DNA of 64,000 nt from Rhodospirillales bacterium (GCA_016699855.1 CP064988.1:310001-374000); one strand, 5' to 3'; numbered from the stretch's first letter, positions 47,163 to 55,885 are shown. Notes: generated from the sequence alone by a model not told the origin. Program-made: numbers and translations.

Positions 47163-47676
47163 CGGCGGCGCGCAGATCGCGCCATCCATAGGCGATCTCG
47201 CGGATGTCGGCGCCGCCGAACCGCTCCGGACGCTCGCCGAGCCGGACGCCGCCGAGCGCCTCGTAGAAGAACCGCGCCGGATTGCCGTCCAGCACCCAGA
47301 CGATCGCCGCGCCGTGGCCGCGCCGCGCCATCCAGGCGAACGAGGCCTCCATCAGCGCCCTGCCCGCACCCTCGTTCTGGCGACCGGGCTCGACGTAGAG
47401 CCGGTAGATCTCGCCGCCCTCGAGGAACGCCTTCGACGCGGCGCGCGCCGGACCGACGGTCGAGAGTCCGAACACGCCGCTTTCGTCCTCCGCGACCAGC
47501 GTCGCGCCGGCCGACTCGTGCTGGAGTTCCCGCGCCCACGCCGCGGCCTGGCGGACGTCGGACATCCCGACCAGGACCATATCCGGCAGCAGGCCGGCGT
47601 AGGCGTCGCGCCAGGAGTCGACATAGACCCGCGCCAGCGCCGCGGCGTCCTCGACTACGGCCGGACGGATGCGCAC
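47155..47676 (-). CDS. GNAT family N-acetyltransferase
   Basis: A 173-residue acetyltransferase of the GNAT fold. IRPAVVEDAAALARVYVDSW opens beta-1/alpha-1, IYRLYVEPGRQNEGAGRALM is the acetyl-CoA-binding motif A (Q/RxxGxG/A), and VLDGNPARFFYEALGGVR is motif B. Substrate unknown. It is 13 bp downstream of the rsmB-like stop on the same strand and overlaps the RTX gene at its 3' end. Confidence 0.9.
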   Translation of the reverse strand: MRIRPAVVEDAAALARVYVDSWRDAYAGLLPDMVLVGMSDVRQAAAWARELQHESAGATLVAEDESGVFGLSTVGPARAASKAFLEGGEIYRLYVEPGRQNEGAGRALMEASFAWMARRGHGAAIVWVLDGNPARFFYEALGGVRLGERPERFGGADIREIAYGWRDLRAAVR

Positions 47677-47689
47677 GGTCCGCTCCGGC

Positions 47690-49030
47690 CTACGCCGCCG
47701 CGGCTTTGGTGGCGGCCCGCTCCAGCACCGCGACGAAGAAGCCGTCCGTCCCGTGCCGCGCCGGCGTCAGCCGCAGATACGGTCCCGAGGTGCCGTCCGC
47801 CGGCAGCGGCGTGCCGACCGTTCCGCCCCAGAGGTTGGCGACCGGCAGCGGCGTGAATTCCGGATGCGCGGCGAGGAACGCGGCGACCACGTCCTCGTTC
47901 TCGTCCGGCAGCAGCGAGCACGTCGCGTACACCAGCCGGCCGCCGGGTTTCACGAGCTTGGCGGCCGTCGCCAGGATCTCGCCCTGCTTCGGCGGCAGCT
48001 CGGCCAGATCGAGCGGCGTCAGCGACCAGCGTCCATCGGGATTGCGCCGCCATGTCCCGGTGCCGGTGCAGGGCGCGTCGACCAGAACCCGGTCGAAGCC
48101 GCCGGCGTGGCGCTTGATCCATTTGCGGCCGTCGGCGTCGAGCACGCGCCGTTCGACGTTGTGCACGCCGGCGCGGCGCAGGCGCTGGCCGGAGCGGTCG
48201 AGCCGGAACGCCGCCACGTCGCAGGCCACGACCCGGCCCTTGTTCTCCATGCCGGCGGCGATCGCCAGCGTCTTGCCGCCGGCGCCGGCGCAGTAGTCGA
48301 CGACTTGCATGCCGGGACGCGCGTCGACCAGGAACGCCACGATCTGCGAGCCCTCATCCTGGACCTCGACCAGCCCGTCGCGGAACGCCGGCGACGTCAC
48401 GACCGAGGGCCGTCCTTTGAGGCGCAACCCCAGCGGCGACAGCTTGGTCGGCGCGCCGTCGACACCCTGCTCGCGCAGCAGGCGTTGGGCGTCGCTACGC
48501 ACGCCCTTCAGTGGATTGACCCGCAGGTCCACCGGCGCGGCCTCGTCGAGCGCCCGCACCTCGGGTTCGAAGCGGTCGCCGAACGCCTTGGCGAAATGCG
48601 GCGCGATCCACTCCGGCAGATTCAGCCGCACATGGTCGGGCTGCTTCGGATGGTCGAGCGTGTGGCCCTCGAGCCGCCGCAGGGTCGCCCGCTCCTTCTC
48701 GGTCAACGACGGCGCGCGGTAGAGCCCGACGTCGATCGTCTTCTCCATGCGGTCGACCTGGAGGCCCTCGGTCAGCACGCCGTCGGCGAACACGCGCATG
48801 CGCGCGCTGGGCGCGCCCTCGTGGCGAGCGTGGTCGAGCCACCAGTCGAGCTGGGCGCGGCGGCGCAACACGCCGTAGAGACGCTCCGTGATCGCCCGCC
48901 TGTCGCCGCCACCGATGAATTTGCGCGAGCGCAGATAGTCGCCGACGACGGCGTCGGCCGGTTTGCGCGGCGAGGCCTGGATCGCGTCGAGAATCTCGAT
49001 CGCCGCGGCGAGTCGCGCGGACGGACTCAC
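47690..49030 (-). CDS. RsmB/NOP family rRNA (cytosine-C5) methyltransferase
   Basis: A 446-residue m5C methyltransferase of the RsmB/Sun group. The N-terminal NusB-like RNA-binding part (ARLAAAIEILDAI, RRAITERLYGVLRRRAQLDWWL) is followed by the Rossmann methyltransferase: VQDEGSQIVAFLVD, VVDYCAGAGGKTLAIA (AdoMet site), LVDAPCTGTGTWRRNPD and YATCSLLPDENED, giving both catalytic cysteines. The target is probably 16S C967, though homologues vary. The reading frame has no upstream ATG near the fold; GTG at 49030 is the best start. In many Alphaproteobacteria this gene lies between guaB and guaA, and that order is kept here over a longer distance. Confidence 0.88.
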   Translation of the reverse strand: MSPSARLAAAIEILDAIQASPRKPADAVVGDYLRSRKFIGGGDRRAITERLYGVLRRRAQLDWWLDHARHEGAPSARMRVFADGVLTEGLQVDRMEKTIDVGLYRAPSLTEKERATLRRLEGHTLDHPKQPDHVRLNLPEWIAPHFAKAFGDRFEPEVRALDEAAPVDLRVNPLKGVRSDAQRLLREQGVDGAPTKLSPLGLRLKGRPSVVTSPAFRDGLVEVQDEGSQIVAFLVDARPGMQVVDYCAGAGGKTLAIAAGMENKGRVVACDVAAFRLDRSGQRLRRAGVHNVERRVLDADGRKWIKRHAGGFDRVLVDAPCTGTGTWRRNPDGRWSLTPLDLAELPPKQGEILATAAKLVKPGGRLVYATCSLLPDENEDVVAAFLAAHPEFTPLPVANLWGGTVGTPLPADGTSGPYLRLTPARHGTDGFFVAVLERAATKAAAA

Positions 49031-49138
49031 GGCCGGGCTCCCGAGTCCGCGGCGCGGCCGGAATTTGAATCCGCGTCGATTTGATGATACGAACCAGACA
49101 CTTAACCGTTCTTTCTTGTGACGCGTGGGGGCCGGAAG

Positions 49139-50287
49139 ATGGAGCCATCGGCGGACAGCGCCGTTCCTTCCACCCCGGCAGGCGAAAGTCAACGCGCGCC
49201 CGGCCGCGCGGCCAGCCGCCTCCGCGACGCCGCGACCGGACTGGCGCTGACATTGGCGACGCTGGTCGTCTGTTTCATCGTCCTGGAGGCGGCCGGTCGG
49301 ATGATCGCGGCGCGCGCCTCGCTGTTCCGGTTCCAGAACTACATCACGGACTACCGCACCGCGCTGGGTCGCGGCCATCCCATGCAGTACGACGCGGAGC
49401 TCGGCTACGTCCCGCGTCCCAACTACAGCGGCAAGGAGAACCTCGACGGCGTCCAGTTCACCTACTCCGCCGACGGGCTGCGCCTGCACCACATCGGCGC
49501 GCCGCCGCGGGTCGAGACGCCGGCGATCCTCGCGGTCGGCGATTCCTTCGTGCAGGGCGCCGAGGTCGAGGACAACTCGTCGTGGCCCGCCCATCTGCAG
49601 CGCGCGCTCGACCGGCGGGTGCACAACGGTGGCGTCGGCGGCTACGGGCTGGACCAGATCACGCTGCGGGCCGAGCGGCTCGTGCCCTCGCTCAAACCGG
49701 CGGTGCTGCTGCTGGGATTCATCCCCGACGACATCGACCGCACCGAGCTCAACACCCGCAACGGCGTCGCCAAGCCCTACTTCCGCATCGTCGACGGCGG
49801 GCTGCGGCGCTTCAACGCGCCGGTGCCGCCGCCCGATCCCGCCGCCGGCAAGCTCGATCCCGTGCGCCAGATCCTCGGCTATTCCTATCTCGTCGACTTC
49901 ACGATGCGCCGCCTCGGCTTCCTCGACTACTGGTACGGTGGCGTGGCCGGCGAGCACCGCGCCCATAGCGACGGCCCGGCGGTGGCCTGCCTGCTGATGA
50001 AACGCGCCGCGGCGCTGAAGGCGGCGCACGATGTGCGCGTGATCGTCGTCGCCCAGTACCCGCCGCAGGTCTGGACGCAACCACCGTTCCAGCGCGAGCA
50101 GACCCGCCGCGCCGCCGACGTGCTCGACTGCGCCCGCAAAGCAGGGCTGGAGACGCTGGACACGTTCGAGGGCGTACGCGCGGTCGTCGCGCGCGACGGC
50201 CACGGCCCCTACTACATCAACGGCCACATGAACGGCGCCGGCAACAAGCTCGTGGCCGGTCTGATCGCGGACTATCTCAAGCGCTGA
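49139..50287 (+). CDS. Membrane-anchored SGNH/GDSL hydrolase-like protein
   Basis: A 382-residue protein with one N-terminal membrane helix (GLALTLATLVVCFIVLEAAG) and an extracytoplasmic SGNH-like domain. AILAVGDSFVQGAEVEDN carries the GDS nucleophile, GVGGYGLDQ matches block II, and INGHMNGAGNKLVA resembles the C-terminal catalytic His block. Members include acyl- and polysaccharide O-acetyl esterases, some without activity; the substrate is unknown. A GTG at 49118 is an alternative start. ATG 49139 follows CCGGAAG. It lies between guaB and the rsmB-like gene and is divergent from the latter. Confidence 0.75.
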   Translation: MEPSADSAVPSTPAGESQRAPGRAASRLRDAATGLALTLATLVVCFIVLEAAGRMIAARASLFRFQNYITDYRTALGRGHPMQYDAELGYVPRPNYSGKENLDGVQFTYSADGLRLHHIGAPPRVETPAILAVGDSFVQGAEVEDNSSWPAHLQRALDRRVHNGGVGGYGLDQITLRAERLVPSLKPAVLLLGFIPDDIDRTELNTRNGVAKPYFRIVDGGLRRFNAPVPPPDPAAGKLDPVRQILGYSYLVDFTMRRLGFLDYWYGGVAGEHRAHSDGPAVACLLMKRAAALKAAHDVRVIVVAQYPPQVWTQPPFQREQTRRAADVLDCARKAGLETLDTFEGVRAVVARDGHGPYYINGHMNGAGNKLVAGLIADYLKR

Positions 50288-50334
50288 GCGGCGGGCGTCC
50301 AACGCGCGATCGCACGCCGCGGCCCTCCGTCCGT

Positions 50335-50409
50335 TCCACCTCAACCCGAGCGCAGCGAGGGGTCTTGACGTGGCGGACGGCCCCCTCGCTGCGCTCGGGT
50401 TGAGGTGGA
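50335..50409. repeat. 28-bp perfect inverted repeat
   Basis: Two perfectly complementary 28-base arms (50335-50362 and 50382-50409) with a 19-base spacer lie between the convergent SGNH gene and guaB. The arms contain CCCGAGCGCAGCGAGGGG and its complement, a sequence type I associate with dispersed intergenic palindromic repeats in alphaproteobacteria. It would make a very stable hairpin and may end both transcripts. Confidence 0.8.
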
Positions 50410-50434
50410 GAGGGACGGACGTGAGGTCCGCCCC

Positions 50435-51901
50435 CTACCCGTTCTGACGGTAGTTCGGCGCCTCGCGCATGATGTCGACGTCGTGCACGTGGCTCTCGCG
50501 CAGGCCGGCGCCGGAGATGCGCACGAACTCGCGGGTGGTCTGCATCGCCGCGATGTCGCCGTTGCCGGTGTAGCCCATCGCCGCGCGCAGGCCGCCGACG
50601 AGCTGGTGAATGACGTTGCCGACCGGGCCCTTGTAGGGCACCCGGCCCTCGATGCCCTCCGGCACCAGCTTCAACGTGCTCGCCACCTCCTGCTGGAAGT
50701 AGCGGTCGGCCGACCCGCGCGCCATGGCGCCGATCGAGCCCATGCCGCGGTAGGATTTGTACGAGCGGCCCTGGTAGAGCATGACCTCGCCCGGCGCCTC
50801 GTCGGTGCCGGCCAGCAGCGAGCCGATCATCGCGCAGTCGGCGCCGGCGGCGATCGCCTTGGCGAGATCTCCCGAGAATTTGATGCCGCCGTCGGCGATC
50901 GCCGGCACCCCCGCCCTATGGCATTCGTCGGCGGCTTCGAGGATGGCGGTGAGCTGCGGCACGCCGACGCCCGCGACGACGCGGGTGGTGCAGATCGAAC
51001 CCGGCCCGATGCCGATCTTCACCGCGTCGGCGCCGGCGTCGATCAGCGCCTTGGCGCCCTCGCGCGTGGCGATGTTGCCACCGATGATCTGGGCGTAGTT
51101 GCTGAGCTTCTTGATGCGCGCGACCTGCCCCAGCACGCCGGCGGAATGGCCGTGCGCGGTGTCGACGACGATGACGTCGACGTCGGCGTCGAGCAGCGCC
51201 TCGGCGCGTCGGTAGTCGGTGTCGCCGACGCCGGTCGCGGCCGCCACGCGCAGGCGACCCTTGGGATCCTTGTTGGCGCCGGGGTGCTTGTTGGCCTTCT
51301 CGATGTCCTTGACCGTGATCAGGCCGACGCAGCGGTAGGCGTCGTCGACCACCAGCAGCTTCTCGATGCGGTGGGCGTGCAGCAGCCGGCGCGCCTCGGC
51401 GGCGCTGACGCCCTCGCGCACGGTGACGAGCTTGTCCTTGGTCATCAGCGTGTAGACGGGGGACGTGGGCTCGGTCGCGAAGCGCACGTCGCGGTTGGTC
51501 AGGATGCCGGCCAGCTTGCCGCCGCCGCGCTCGACCACGGGGATGCCGGAGATCTGGTGGTCGGCCATCAGCCGCAGCGCGTCGGCCAGCGTCTGGTCGG
51601 GATGGATGGTGACGGGATTGATCACCATGCCGCTCTCGAACTTCTTGACCCGGCGCACCTCGTTGGCCTGCGCCTCGATGTCGAGGTTCTTGTGGATCAC
51701 GCCGATGCCGCCGAACTGCGCCATGGCGATCGCCATCGCCGCCTCGGTCACAGTGTCCATCGCGGCGGACATCACGGGGATGCCCAGTTCGACGGTGCGG
51801 GTCAGCCGGGTGCGGGTGTCGACCTGGTTGGGCAGGACTGAGGACGCGGCCGGCTTCAGGAGGACGTCGTCGAACGAAAGGGCTTCCTGAAACATGGCCA
51901 T
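50435..51901 (-). CDS. guaB: IMP dehydrogenase
   Basis: A 488-residue enzyme oxidising IMP to XMP with NAD, the first step to GMP. FDDVLLKPA opens the barrel, and two CBS domains (about residues 95-205; MVINPVTIHPDQTLADAL and VYTLMTKDKLVTVREG) are inserted. VDTAHGHS follows, the catalytic loop is GIGPGSICTTRVVAG with the Cys nucleophile, and the flap holds YRGMGSIGAM. Complete length. The upstream 150 bp contain a putative promoter and palindrome. Its partner guaA lies at 41-42.6 kb. Confidence 0.96.
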   Translation of the reverse strand: MAMFQEALSFDDVLLKPAASSVLPNQVDTRTRLTRTVELGIPVMSAAMDTVTEAAMAIAMAQFGGIGVIHKNLDIEAQANEVRRVKKFESGMVINPVTIHPDQTLADALRLMADHQISGIPVVERGGGKLAGILTNRDVRFATEPTSPVYTLMTKDKLVTVREGVSAAEARRLLHAHRIEKLLVVDDAYRCVGLITVKDIEKANKHPGANKDPKGRLRVAAATGVGDTDYRRAEALLDADVDVIVVDTAHGHSAGVLGQVARIKKLSNYAQIIGGNIATREGAKALIDAGADAVKIGIGPGSICTTRVVAGVGVPQLTAILEAADECHRAGVPAIADGGIKFSGDLAKAIAAGADCAMIGSLLAGTDEAPGEVMLYQGRSYKSYRGMGSIGAMARGSADRYFQQEVASTLKLVPEGIEGRVPYKGPVGNVIHQLVGGLRAAMGYTGNGDIAAMQTTREFVRISGAGLRESHVHDVDIMREAPNYRQNG

Positions 51902-51959
51902 CTCCGGCGGTTGGGATGGCGGCCCGCGCCATCCTCGGGGGTCCCTAGGGGTGGCGCGG

Positions 51960-51990
51960 CATCATACACATCGCGGCCGCGATGTGAAGC
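51960..51990 (-). promoter_or_regulatory. guaB promoter region with 20-bp palindrome
   Basis: On the - strand TTCACA and TATGAT are 16 bases apart, a plausible sigma-70 pair 60-90 bp before guaB. A perfect 20-bp palindrome, CACATCGCGGCCGCGATGTG (51967-51986), occupies the spacer and overlaps the -35, a position where a repressor would block transcription. It could instead be the terminator of the methyltransferase gene that ends upstream at 52051. Confidence 0.45.
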
Positions 51991-52050
51991 GGACAACAAG
52001 ATATTGTGTCGACGTGGAAAATCGAGTGATTCCAGCCCGTTGCCACAAAT

Positions 52051-52877
52051 TCATACGGTGGCGACGAACCGGGCGCCGCCCAGCCGCCCGGACACGACGA
52101 GATCGACGAAGCGCTCGTAGAACCGCACGTAGTTCGCATGGGGATCCGCTCCAGACCCGCGCCGCGCCTCCTCGCGCAGGCCCCGGTACATCTCCAGGCG
52201 GGCCCGCAGGATCGGCTTCCATAGGACCGAGACGTCCTCGTGCGCGATCGAGTCAAACCCCGCGGCCGACAGCAGCGCGCCGTACTCGGCCGGCGTATGG
52301 ATCGCCTTCGCGGCGATGCCCGTCGACATCAGCGCGCGATCGTCGGTCGTCAGCCCCGGCCCCGCCGTCCAGTCGGTGAACGCCAGACGGCCGCCGGTGC
52401 GCAGCGCCCGCCGCGCCGCCGCCAGCAGCCGCGGCTTGTCGGCGATGTGGAGAAACGCCTCCTGGCTCCACGCGATGTCGAACGCGCCGTCCGGCACCGG
52501 CGGCGCCGTGACGTCGGCTTCGATCACCGCGATCCGGCCGGCGAGTCCGACCCGCGCGTTGAGGTCCCGCGCGCCGGCGCAGCGTTTGGCGTTGAGGTCG
52601 ACCGCCGTGACCTCGACGCCACGGACGACGACGTTGTGCCGCGCCGGGCCGCACAACCCGGCGCAGAGATCGAGCACGCGGTCGCCGGGCCGCATGCCGG
52701 CGGCCGCGGCCAGCGCGTCGTTGGCGTCGAGGCCGCCGTAGTGGTCCTGGTCGTGCGGCCATAGATCGGCGGCCGACAGGCCGTCGGGGTTCCACGCGCG
52801 GCTTGGACCTTCTCGAGGACCTGCGCCGCGGTGATCGGATGGTCGTCGTAGAACTGGACGACGTGGCGGTCCGCCAT
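52051..52877 (-). CDS. Class I SAM-dependent methyltransferase (frameshifted)
   Basis: A roughly 275-residue small-molecule methyltransferase broken by one missing base near 52792. From ATG 52877, HVVQFYDDHPITAAQVLEKVQAARG reads until the break. The other frame continues NPDGLSAADLWPHDQDHYGG and then the AdoMet motif DRVLDLCAGLCGPARHNV, EADVTAPP, AWSQEAFLHIADK and LAFTDW. These match sarcosine/dimethylglycine-like and phosphoethanolamine-type methyltransferases. A frame starting at 52695 would lack the first 60 residues. The start lies 11 bp after the DUF1993 stop. Confidence 0.8.
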
Positions 52878-52888
52878 CGGCCGACCTT

Positions 52889-53395
52889 TCAGAGGCCGCC
52901 GATGAAATCGCGCTTGCCGATCTCGACGCCGCAATGGCGCAGGATCGCGTAGGCCGTGGTGCAGTGGAAATAGAAGTTCGGCATCGCGAAATGCAGGAGA
53001 TAGATCTCGCCCGTGAAGGTCATCGGACTGCCGCCGATCTGCCGCGTGATCTCGCGCGCATCGCCGCCGTCGATCTGCTCCGGCTTGAAGGTCGCGAGAT
53101 GCGCCAGCGTCCGCGCGACGCGCGCCTGGACGTCGGCGAAATTCGCCTCTGAATCCTCGAATTTCGGCGGTTCGACGCCGGCCAGCAGCGCCGACGTGTT
53201 CTTGGCGAAATCGGCGGCGATCTGCACCTGGCGCACCAGCGGCAGCATGTCGGGGAAGAGCCGCGTCTGCAGCAGCACGCCCTCGTCCATCTTCCTGGCG
53301 GCGGCGTGCGCGGCGGCCTTCTCGAACACCTTGCCGACCGCCGCGAGCTGCCGTCGGAACACCGGCACCGAGGCCGAGTACATCGAGATCGCCAT
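52889..53395 (-). CDS. DUF1993 family protein
   Basis: A 168-residue protein with a DinB-like four-helix layout: MAISMYSASVPVFRRQLAAVGKV, MDEGVLLQTRLFPDMLPLVRQVQ and HFAMPNFYFHCTTAYAILRHCGVEIGKRDF. These match DUF1993. His residues in the last helix could bind a metal, as in DinB proteins. The function is unknown. It is transcribed with the methyltransferase (11 bp) and lies 80 bp after the rlmE stop. Confidence 0.82.
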   Translation of the reverse strand: MAISMYSASVPVFRRQLAAVGKVFEKAAAHAAARKMDEGVLLQTRLFPDMLPLVRQVQIAADFAKNTSALLAGVEPPKFEDSEANFADVQARVARTLAHLATFKPEQIDGGDAREITRQIGGSPMTFTGEIYLLHFAMPNFYFHCTTAYAILRHCGVEIGKRDFIGGL

Positions 53396-53475
53396 GTCGT
53401 TTCCTCGCCCATCGGGGGATACCGGCCGATGTCCGGCCGGATGCGCGCGCAGGCAACGCCGAAACGACCGGCCCG

Positions 53476-54204
53476 TCAACCGCCGGCGCCGGCGCTCCCG
53501 CGGAATCCGGTGGCGACGACGAACATCTCCGCCGAATCGGCGCGGCTCGACGGCGGCTTCACATGCCGCACGCTGGCGAAGTCGCGCTTCAGCAGATCGA
53601 GCAGGCCGCGCTCCGTGCCGCCGCGCAGCACCTTTGCGACAAACGTCCCGCCGGGCTTCAGCACCTCGCGCGCGAAATCGTGCGCCGTCTCGGCCAGCGC
53701 CATGATGCGCATGTGGTCGGTCTGCGTGTGCCCCGTGGCCGGCGCCGCCATGTCGCTGAGAACCGCGTCGGCGGGCCCGCCCAGCGCCGCCTTCAGCATC
53801 GCCGGCGCGTCGTCGAGCATGAAATCGTGGTGCAGCAGCTCGACGCCGGCGAGCGGCTCGACCGGCGTGACGTCGATGCCGACGATGCGCCCGCCGGTGC
53901 GGTCAGGCGCGACGCGCTCGACCGCCACCTGGCACCAGCCGCCGGGGGCGCAGCCGAGGTCGACGATGCGCGCGCCGGGCTTGAGGAAATGGAACTGGTC
54001 GTCGAGCTCGCGGATCTTGAACGCGGCGCGCGAACGGTAGCCGCGGCGCCTGGCCTCGTGCACGTAGGGATCGTTGAGCTGGCGCTCCAGCCACAGCGTC
54101 GAGGAGATCTTGCGGCCCTTGGCGGTCTTGACGCGGACCGCCGCGTCGCGGCCGGTGAACGCGGTGCCGCCCTTCACGCCGCCGCCCTTCGATGCCCTGG
54201 CCAT
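53476..54204 (-). CDS. rlmE: 23S rRNA (uridine-2552-2'-O) methyltransferase
   Basis: A 242-residue FtsJ/RlmE enzyme methylating U2552 in the 23S A-loop. RSRAAFKIRELDDQF carries the first catalytic Lys. VDLGCAPGGWCQVA is the AdoMet motif, LSDMAAPATGHTQTDH supplies the catalytic Asp, and GTFVAKVLRGGTE supplies the second Lys. The N-terminal 30 residues are basic. It starts 9 bp after the ppx stop, the usual alphaproteobacterial pairing. Confidence 0.94.
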   Translation of the reverse strand: MARASKGGGVKGGTAFTGRDAAVRVKTAKGRKISSTLWLERQLNDPYVHEARRRGYRSRAAFKIRELDDQFHFLKPGARIVDLGCAPGGWCQVAVERVAPDRTGGRIVGIDVTPVEPLAGVELLHHDFMLDDAPAMLKAALGGPADAVLSDMAAPATGHTQTDHMRIMALAETAHDFAREVLKPGGTFVAKVLRGGTERGLLDLLKRDFASVRHVKPPSSRADSAEMFVVATGFRGSAGAGG

Positions 54205-54213
54205 GTCGCGCCG

Positions 54214-55302
54214 TCAGCCCGCGGACGCGGCGGTGTCGTCGTCGAACCGGCGCAGCGGATCGCAGTCGCGGTCCGCCTGGCGCATCAGATCGGCCAGCAC
54301 CCCCTCGCGCAGGCCGCGGTCGGCGACGACGATCCGCGGCACCGGCCAGCGCCGGCAGACCGCCTCGAGGATGGCGCCGCCGGCCAGCGCCAGCTCGGCC
54401 CGCTCCTCGCCGATGCACGGCTCCTGCGTCAGCGACGCCACCGACATGCCGGACAGCCGCGCGCAGATCCGCATGACGGCGTCGCGCGCGATCACGGTGC
54501 CGTCCACGGCGTTGCGCGCGTAGCGCCTCAGACCCATGTTGTGCGCCGCCATCGTCGTGACGGTGCCCGAGGCGCCGATCATCTGGACGCGGTCGGCCTC
54601 GATCTCCCGGCGGACGCCGTTGCGGGCGCAGAACGGCGCCAAGGCGTCGTCGATCTGGCGCAGCATCGCCTCGTAGACGCCTTCCGGCAGCGCCGCGTCG
54701 CGCGCCAGGCCGGTGGTGCGGGCCTCGGTCAGCGTGACCACGCCCCACGGGATCGACACCATGTCGCGGATCGCCGGATCGACGCCGCAGACGGTCGGCG
54801 GCCGGTCGTCGAGCGCGATCCACACGACCTCGGTCGAGCCGCCGCCGATGTCGACCAGCAGCGCCCTGGGCCGCGTCGGATCGAGCAGCTGCTGGCAGCT
54901 CGAGACCGCCAGGCGGGCCTCCTCGCGCGCCGAGATGACGTCGAACACGAGGCCTGTGCGCTCGCGGACGATGTCGAGGAAGGCCTGCCCGTTGGTGGCG
55001 CGCCGGCAGGCCTCGGTCGCGATATGCCGCGACCGCGTGACGCGGCCGCGGCGCATCTTCTCGGCGCAGACCTCCAGCGCCGCCAAGGTGCGGCCGATGG
55101 CGTCATCGCACAGCGCGCCGGTGTCGGTCAGGCGCTCCCCGAGCCGGACGGGGCGCGAGAACGAGTCCGTCACGTCGAAGCCGGTGGCCGACGCGTTGGC
55201 GACGAGTAGACGGCAGTTGTTGGTACCGAGATCGATGGCCGCGAACGTGTGCGCGAACCGCCCACGACGCCAGCCGCCGACATCGGCCGCCCCTTCCGAC
55301 AT
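54214..55302 (-). CDS. Ppx/GppA family phosphatase
   Basis: A 362-residue exopolyphosphatase/pppGpp phosphatase of the ASKHA fold. AAIDLGTNNCRLLVA is the phosphate-1 loop, IATEACRRATNG follows, and LLVDIGGGSTEVVW is the phosphate-2 loop with the catalytic Glu earlier. It lacks the C-terminal HD-like half of enteric Ppx, as usual for the short form. ATG 55302 is chosen since the fold starts about 20 residues later; in-frame ATGs up to 55389 exist. It is upstream of rlmE in the same unit. Confidence 0.88.
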   Translation of the reverse strand: MSEGAADVGGWRRGRFAHTFAAIDLGTNNCRLLVANASATGFDVTDSFSRPVRLGERLTDTGALCDDAIGRTLAALEVCAEKMRRGRVTRSRHIATEACRRATNGQAFLDIVRERTGLVFDVISAREEARLAVSSCQQLLDPTRPRALLVDIGGGSTEVVWIALDDRPPTVCGVDPAIRDMVSIPWGVVTLTEARTTGLARDAALPEGVYEAMLRQIDDALAPFCARNGVRREIEADRVQMIGASGTVTTMAAHNMGLRRYARNAVDGTVIARDAVMRICARLSGMSVASLTQEPCIGEERAELALAGGAILEAVCRRWPVPRIVVADRGLREGVLADLMRQADRDCDPLRRFDDDTAASAG

Positions 55303-55448
55303 GAAGCTTTCTCCTCGGGGCGATGGTACCGAAGCGCCCGCCATCGGGCGAGCGAATTTCCGGCCGAGGTGCCGCCCGGCGCTTGCCAAGCGGGGGCGCC
55401 CTCGCTAAATCATCGCCCGCGCGGCCCCCAGGCCCAAGCGCGTCCCGT

Positions 55449-55522
55449 TGGGGGATAGTTTAACGGTAGAACACTCGGCTCTGACCCGTGTAGTCTAGGT
55501 TCGAATCCTAGTCCCCCAGCCA
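55449..55522 (+). tRNA. tRNA-Gln (CUG)
   Basis: A complete 74-nt cloverleaf with encoded CCA. The acceptor TGGGGGA pairs with TCCCCCA, the D arm is GTTT-AACGGTA-GAAC, and the anticodon loop CTCTGAC gives anticodon CUG. The T arm is CTAGG-TTCGAAT-CCTAG and the discriminator is G. The anticodon stem CTCGG/CCGTG has one T-T mismatch. A short T-run (CTTTTCG) follows the 3' end. Confidence 0.93.
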
Positions 55523-55591
55523 ACAACCTTTTCGTCACTGAAAACGAGCGTTTGCGCGCGGTAGGCACGTCAGCCGCCGCGGCGTCGCGGG

Positions 55592-55635
55592 CACGCCTCC
55601 GCGCCTCCGGCCCCCGGGGCCGGGAGCGGAGCGTG
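55592..55635 (-). terminator. Imperfect GC-rich hairpin after the cbb3 operon
   Basis: An imperfect inverted repeat of about 20 bases per arm (CACGCCTCCGCGCCTCCGG... against ...CCGGGAGCGGAGCGTG) lies 32-75 bp past the last small gene of the cbb3 unit. It may end that transcript. No T-run is present. Confidence 0.4.
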
Positions 55636-55666
55636 GACGACGGGATCGGTGGTATCGGGCGGTGGA

Positions 55667-55885
55667 TCAGGGCCGCATGAAGGAGATCGGCGCGTCCTCG
55701 TCGAGGTTCTCGGCGGTCGCCACCAGTTCGGCCGCGATGTCGGCGGGCGACCGGCCGGCCTCCTTGAAGACGCGGACCGCCTCGGCGATCAGGTTGCGGG
55801 CGACCACGTCCTTGTCGAACGACTGCGTGCCCGCCTCGACCAGCGCGGCGGCGACGTGCTTGGCCACGATGGTGTAGGCGCTCAT
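55667..55885 (-). CDS. Small hypothetical protein at end of cbb3 operon
   Basis: A 72-residue soluble protein I do not recognise: an alanine-rich helical body (AKHVAAALVEAGTQSFDKDVVARNLIAEAVRVF, then SPADIAAELVATAENLDED) and the tail APISFMRP. No cysteine, signal or membrane segment. Its ATG overlaps the stop of the preceding small membrane protein (ATGA), so it is the tenth and last gene of a chain of tightly spaced, often overlapping genes from ccoN onward. The position suggests a role with oxidase assembly or electron transfer, unproven. Confidence 0.65.
   Translation of the reverse strand: MSAYTIVAKHVAAALVEAGTQSFDKDVVARNLIAEAVRVFKEAGRSPADIAAELVATAENLDEDAPISFMRP

Noticed and set aside
44538..47189. 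An 883-codon open frame antisense to the second RTX gene
   Set aside because: Same cause; composition is a mirror of GGxGxD repeats and it has no recognisable fold.
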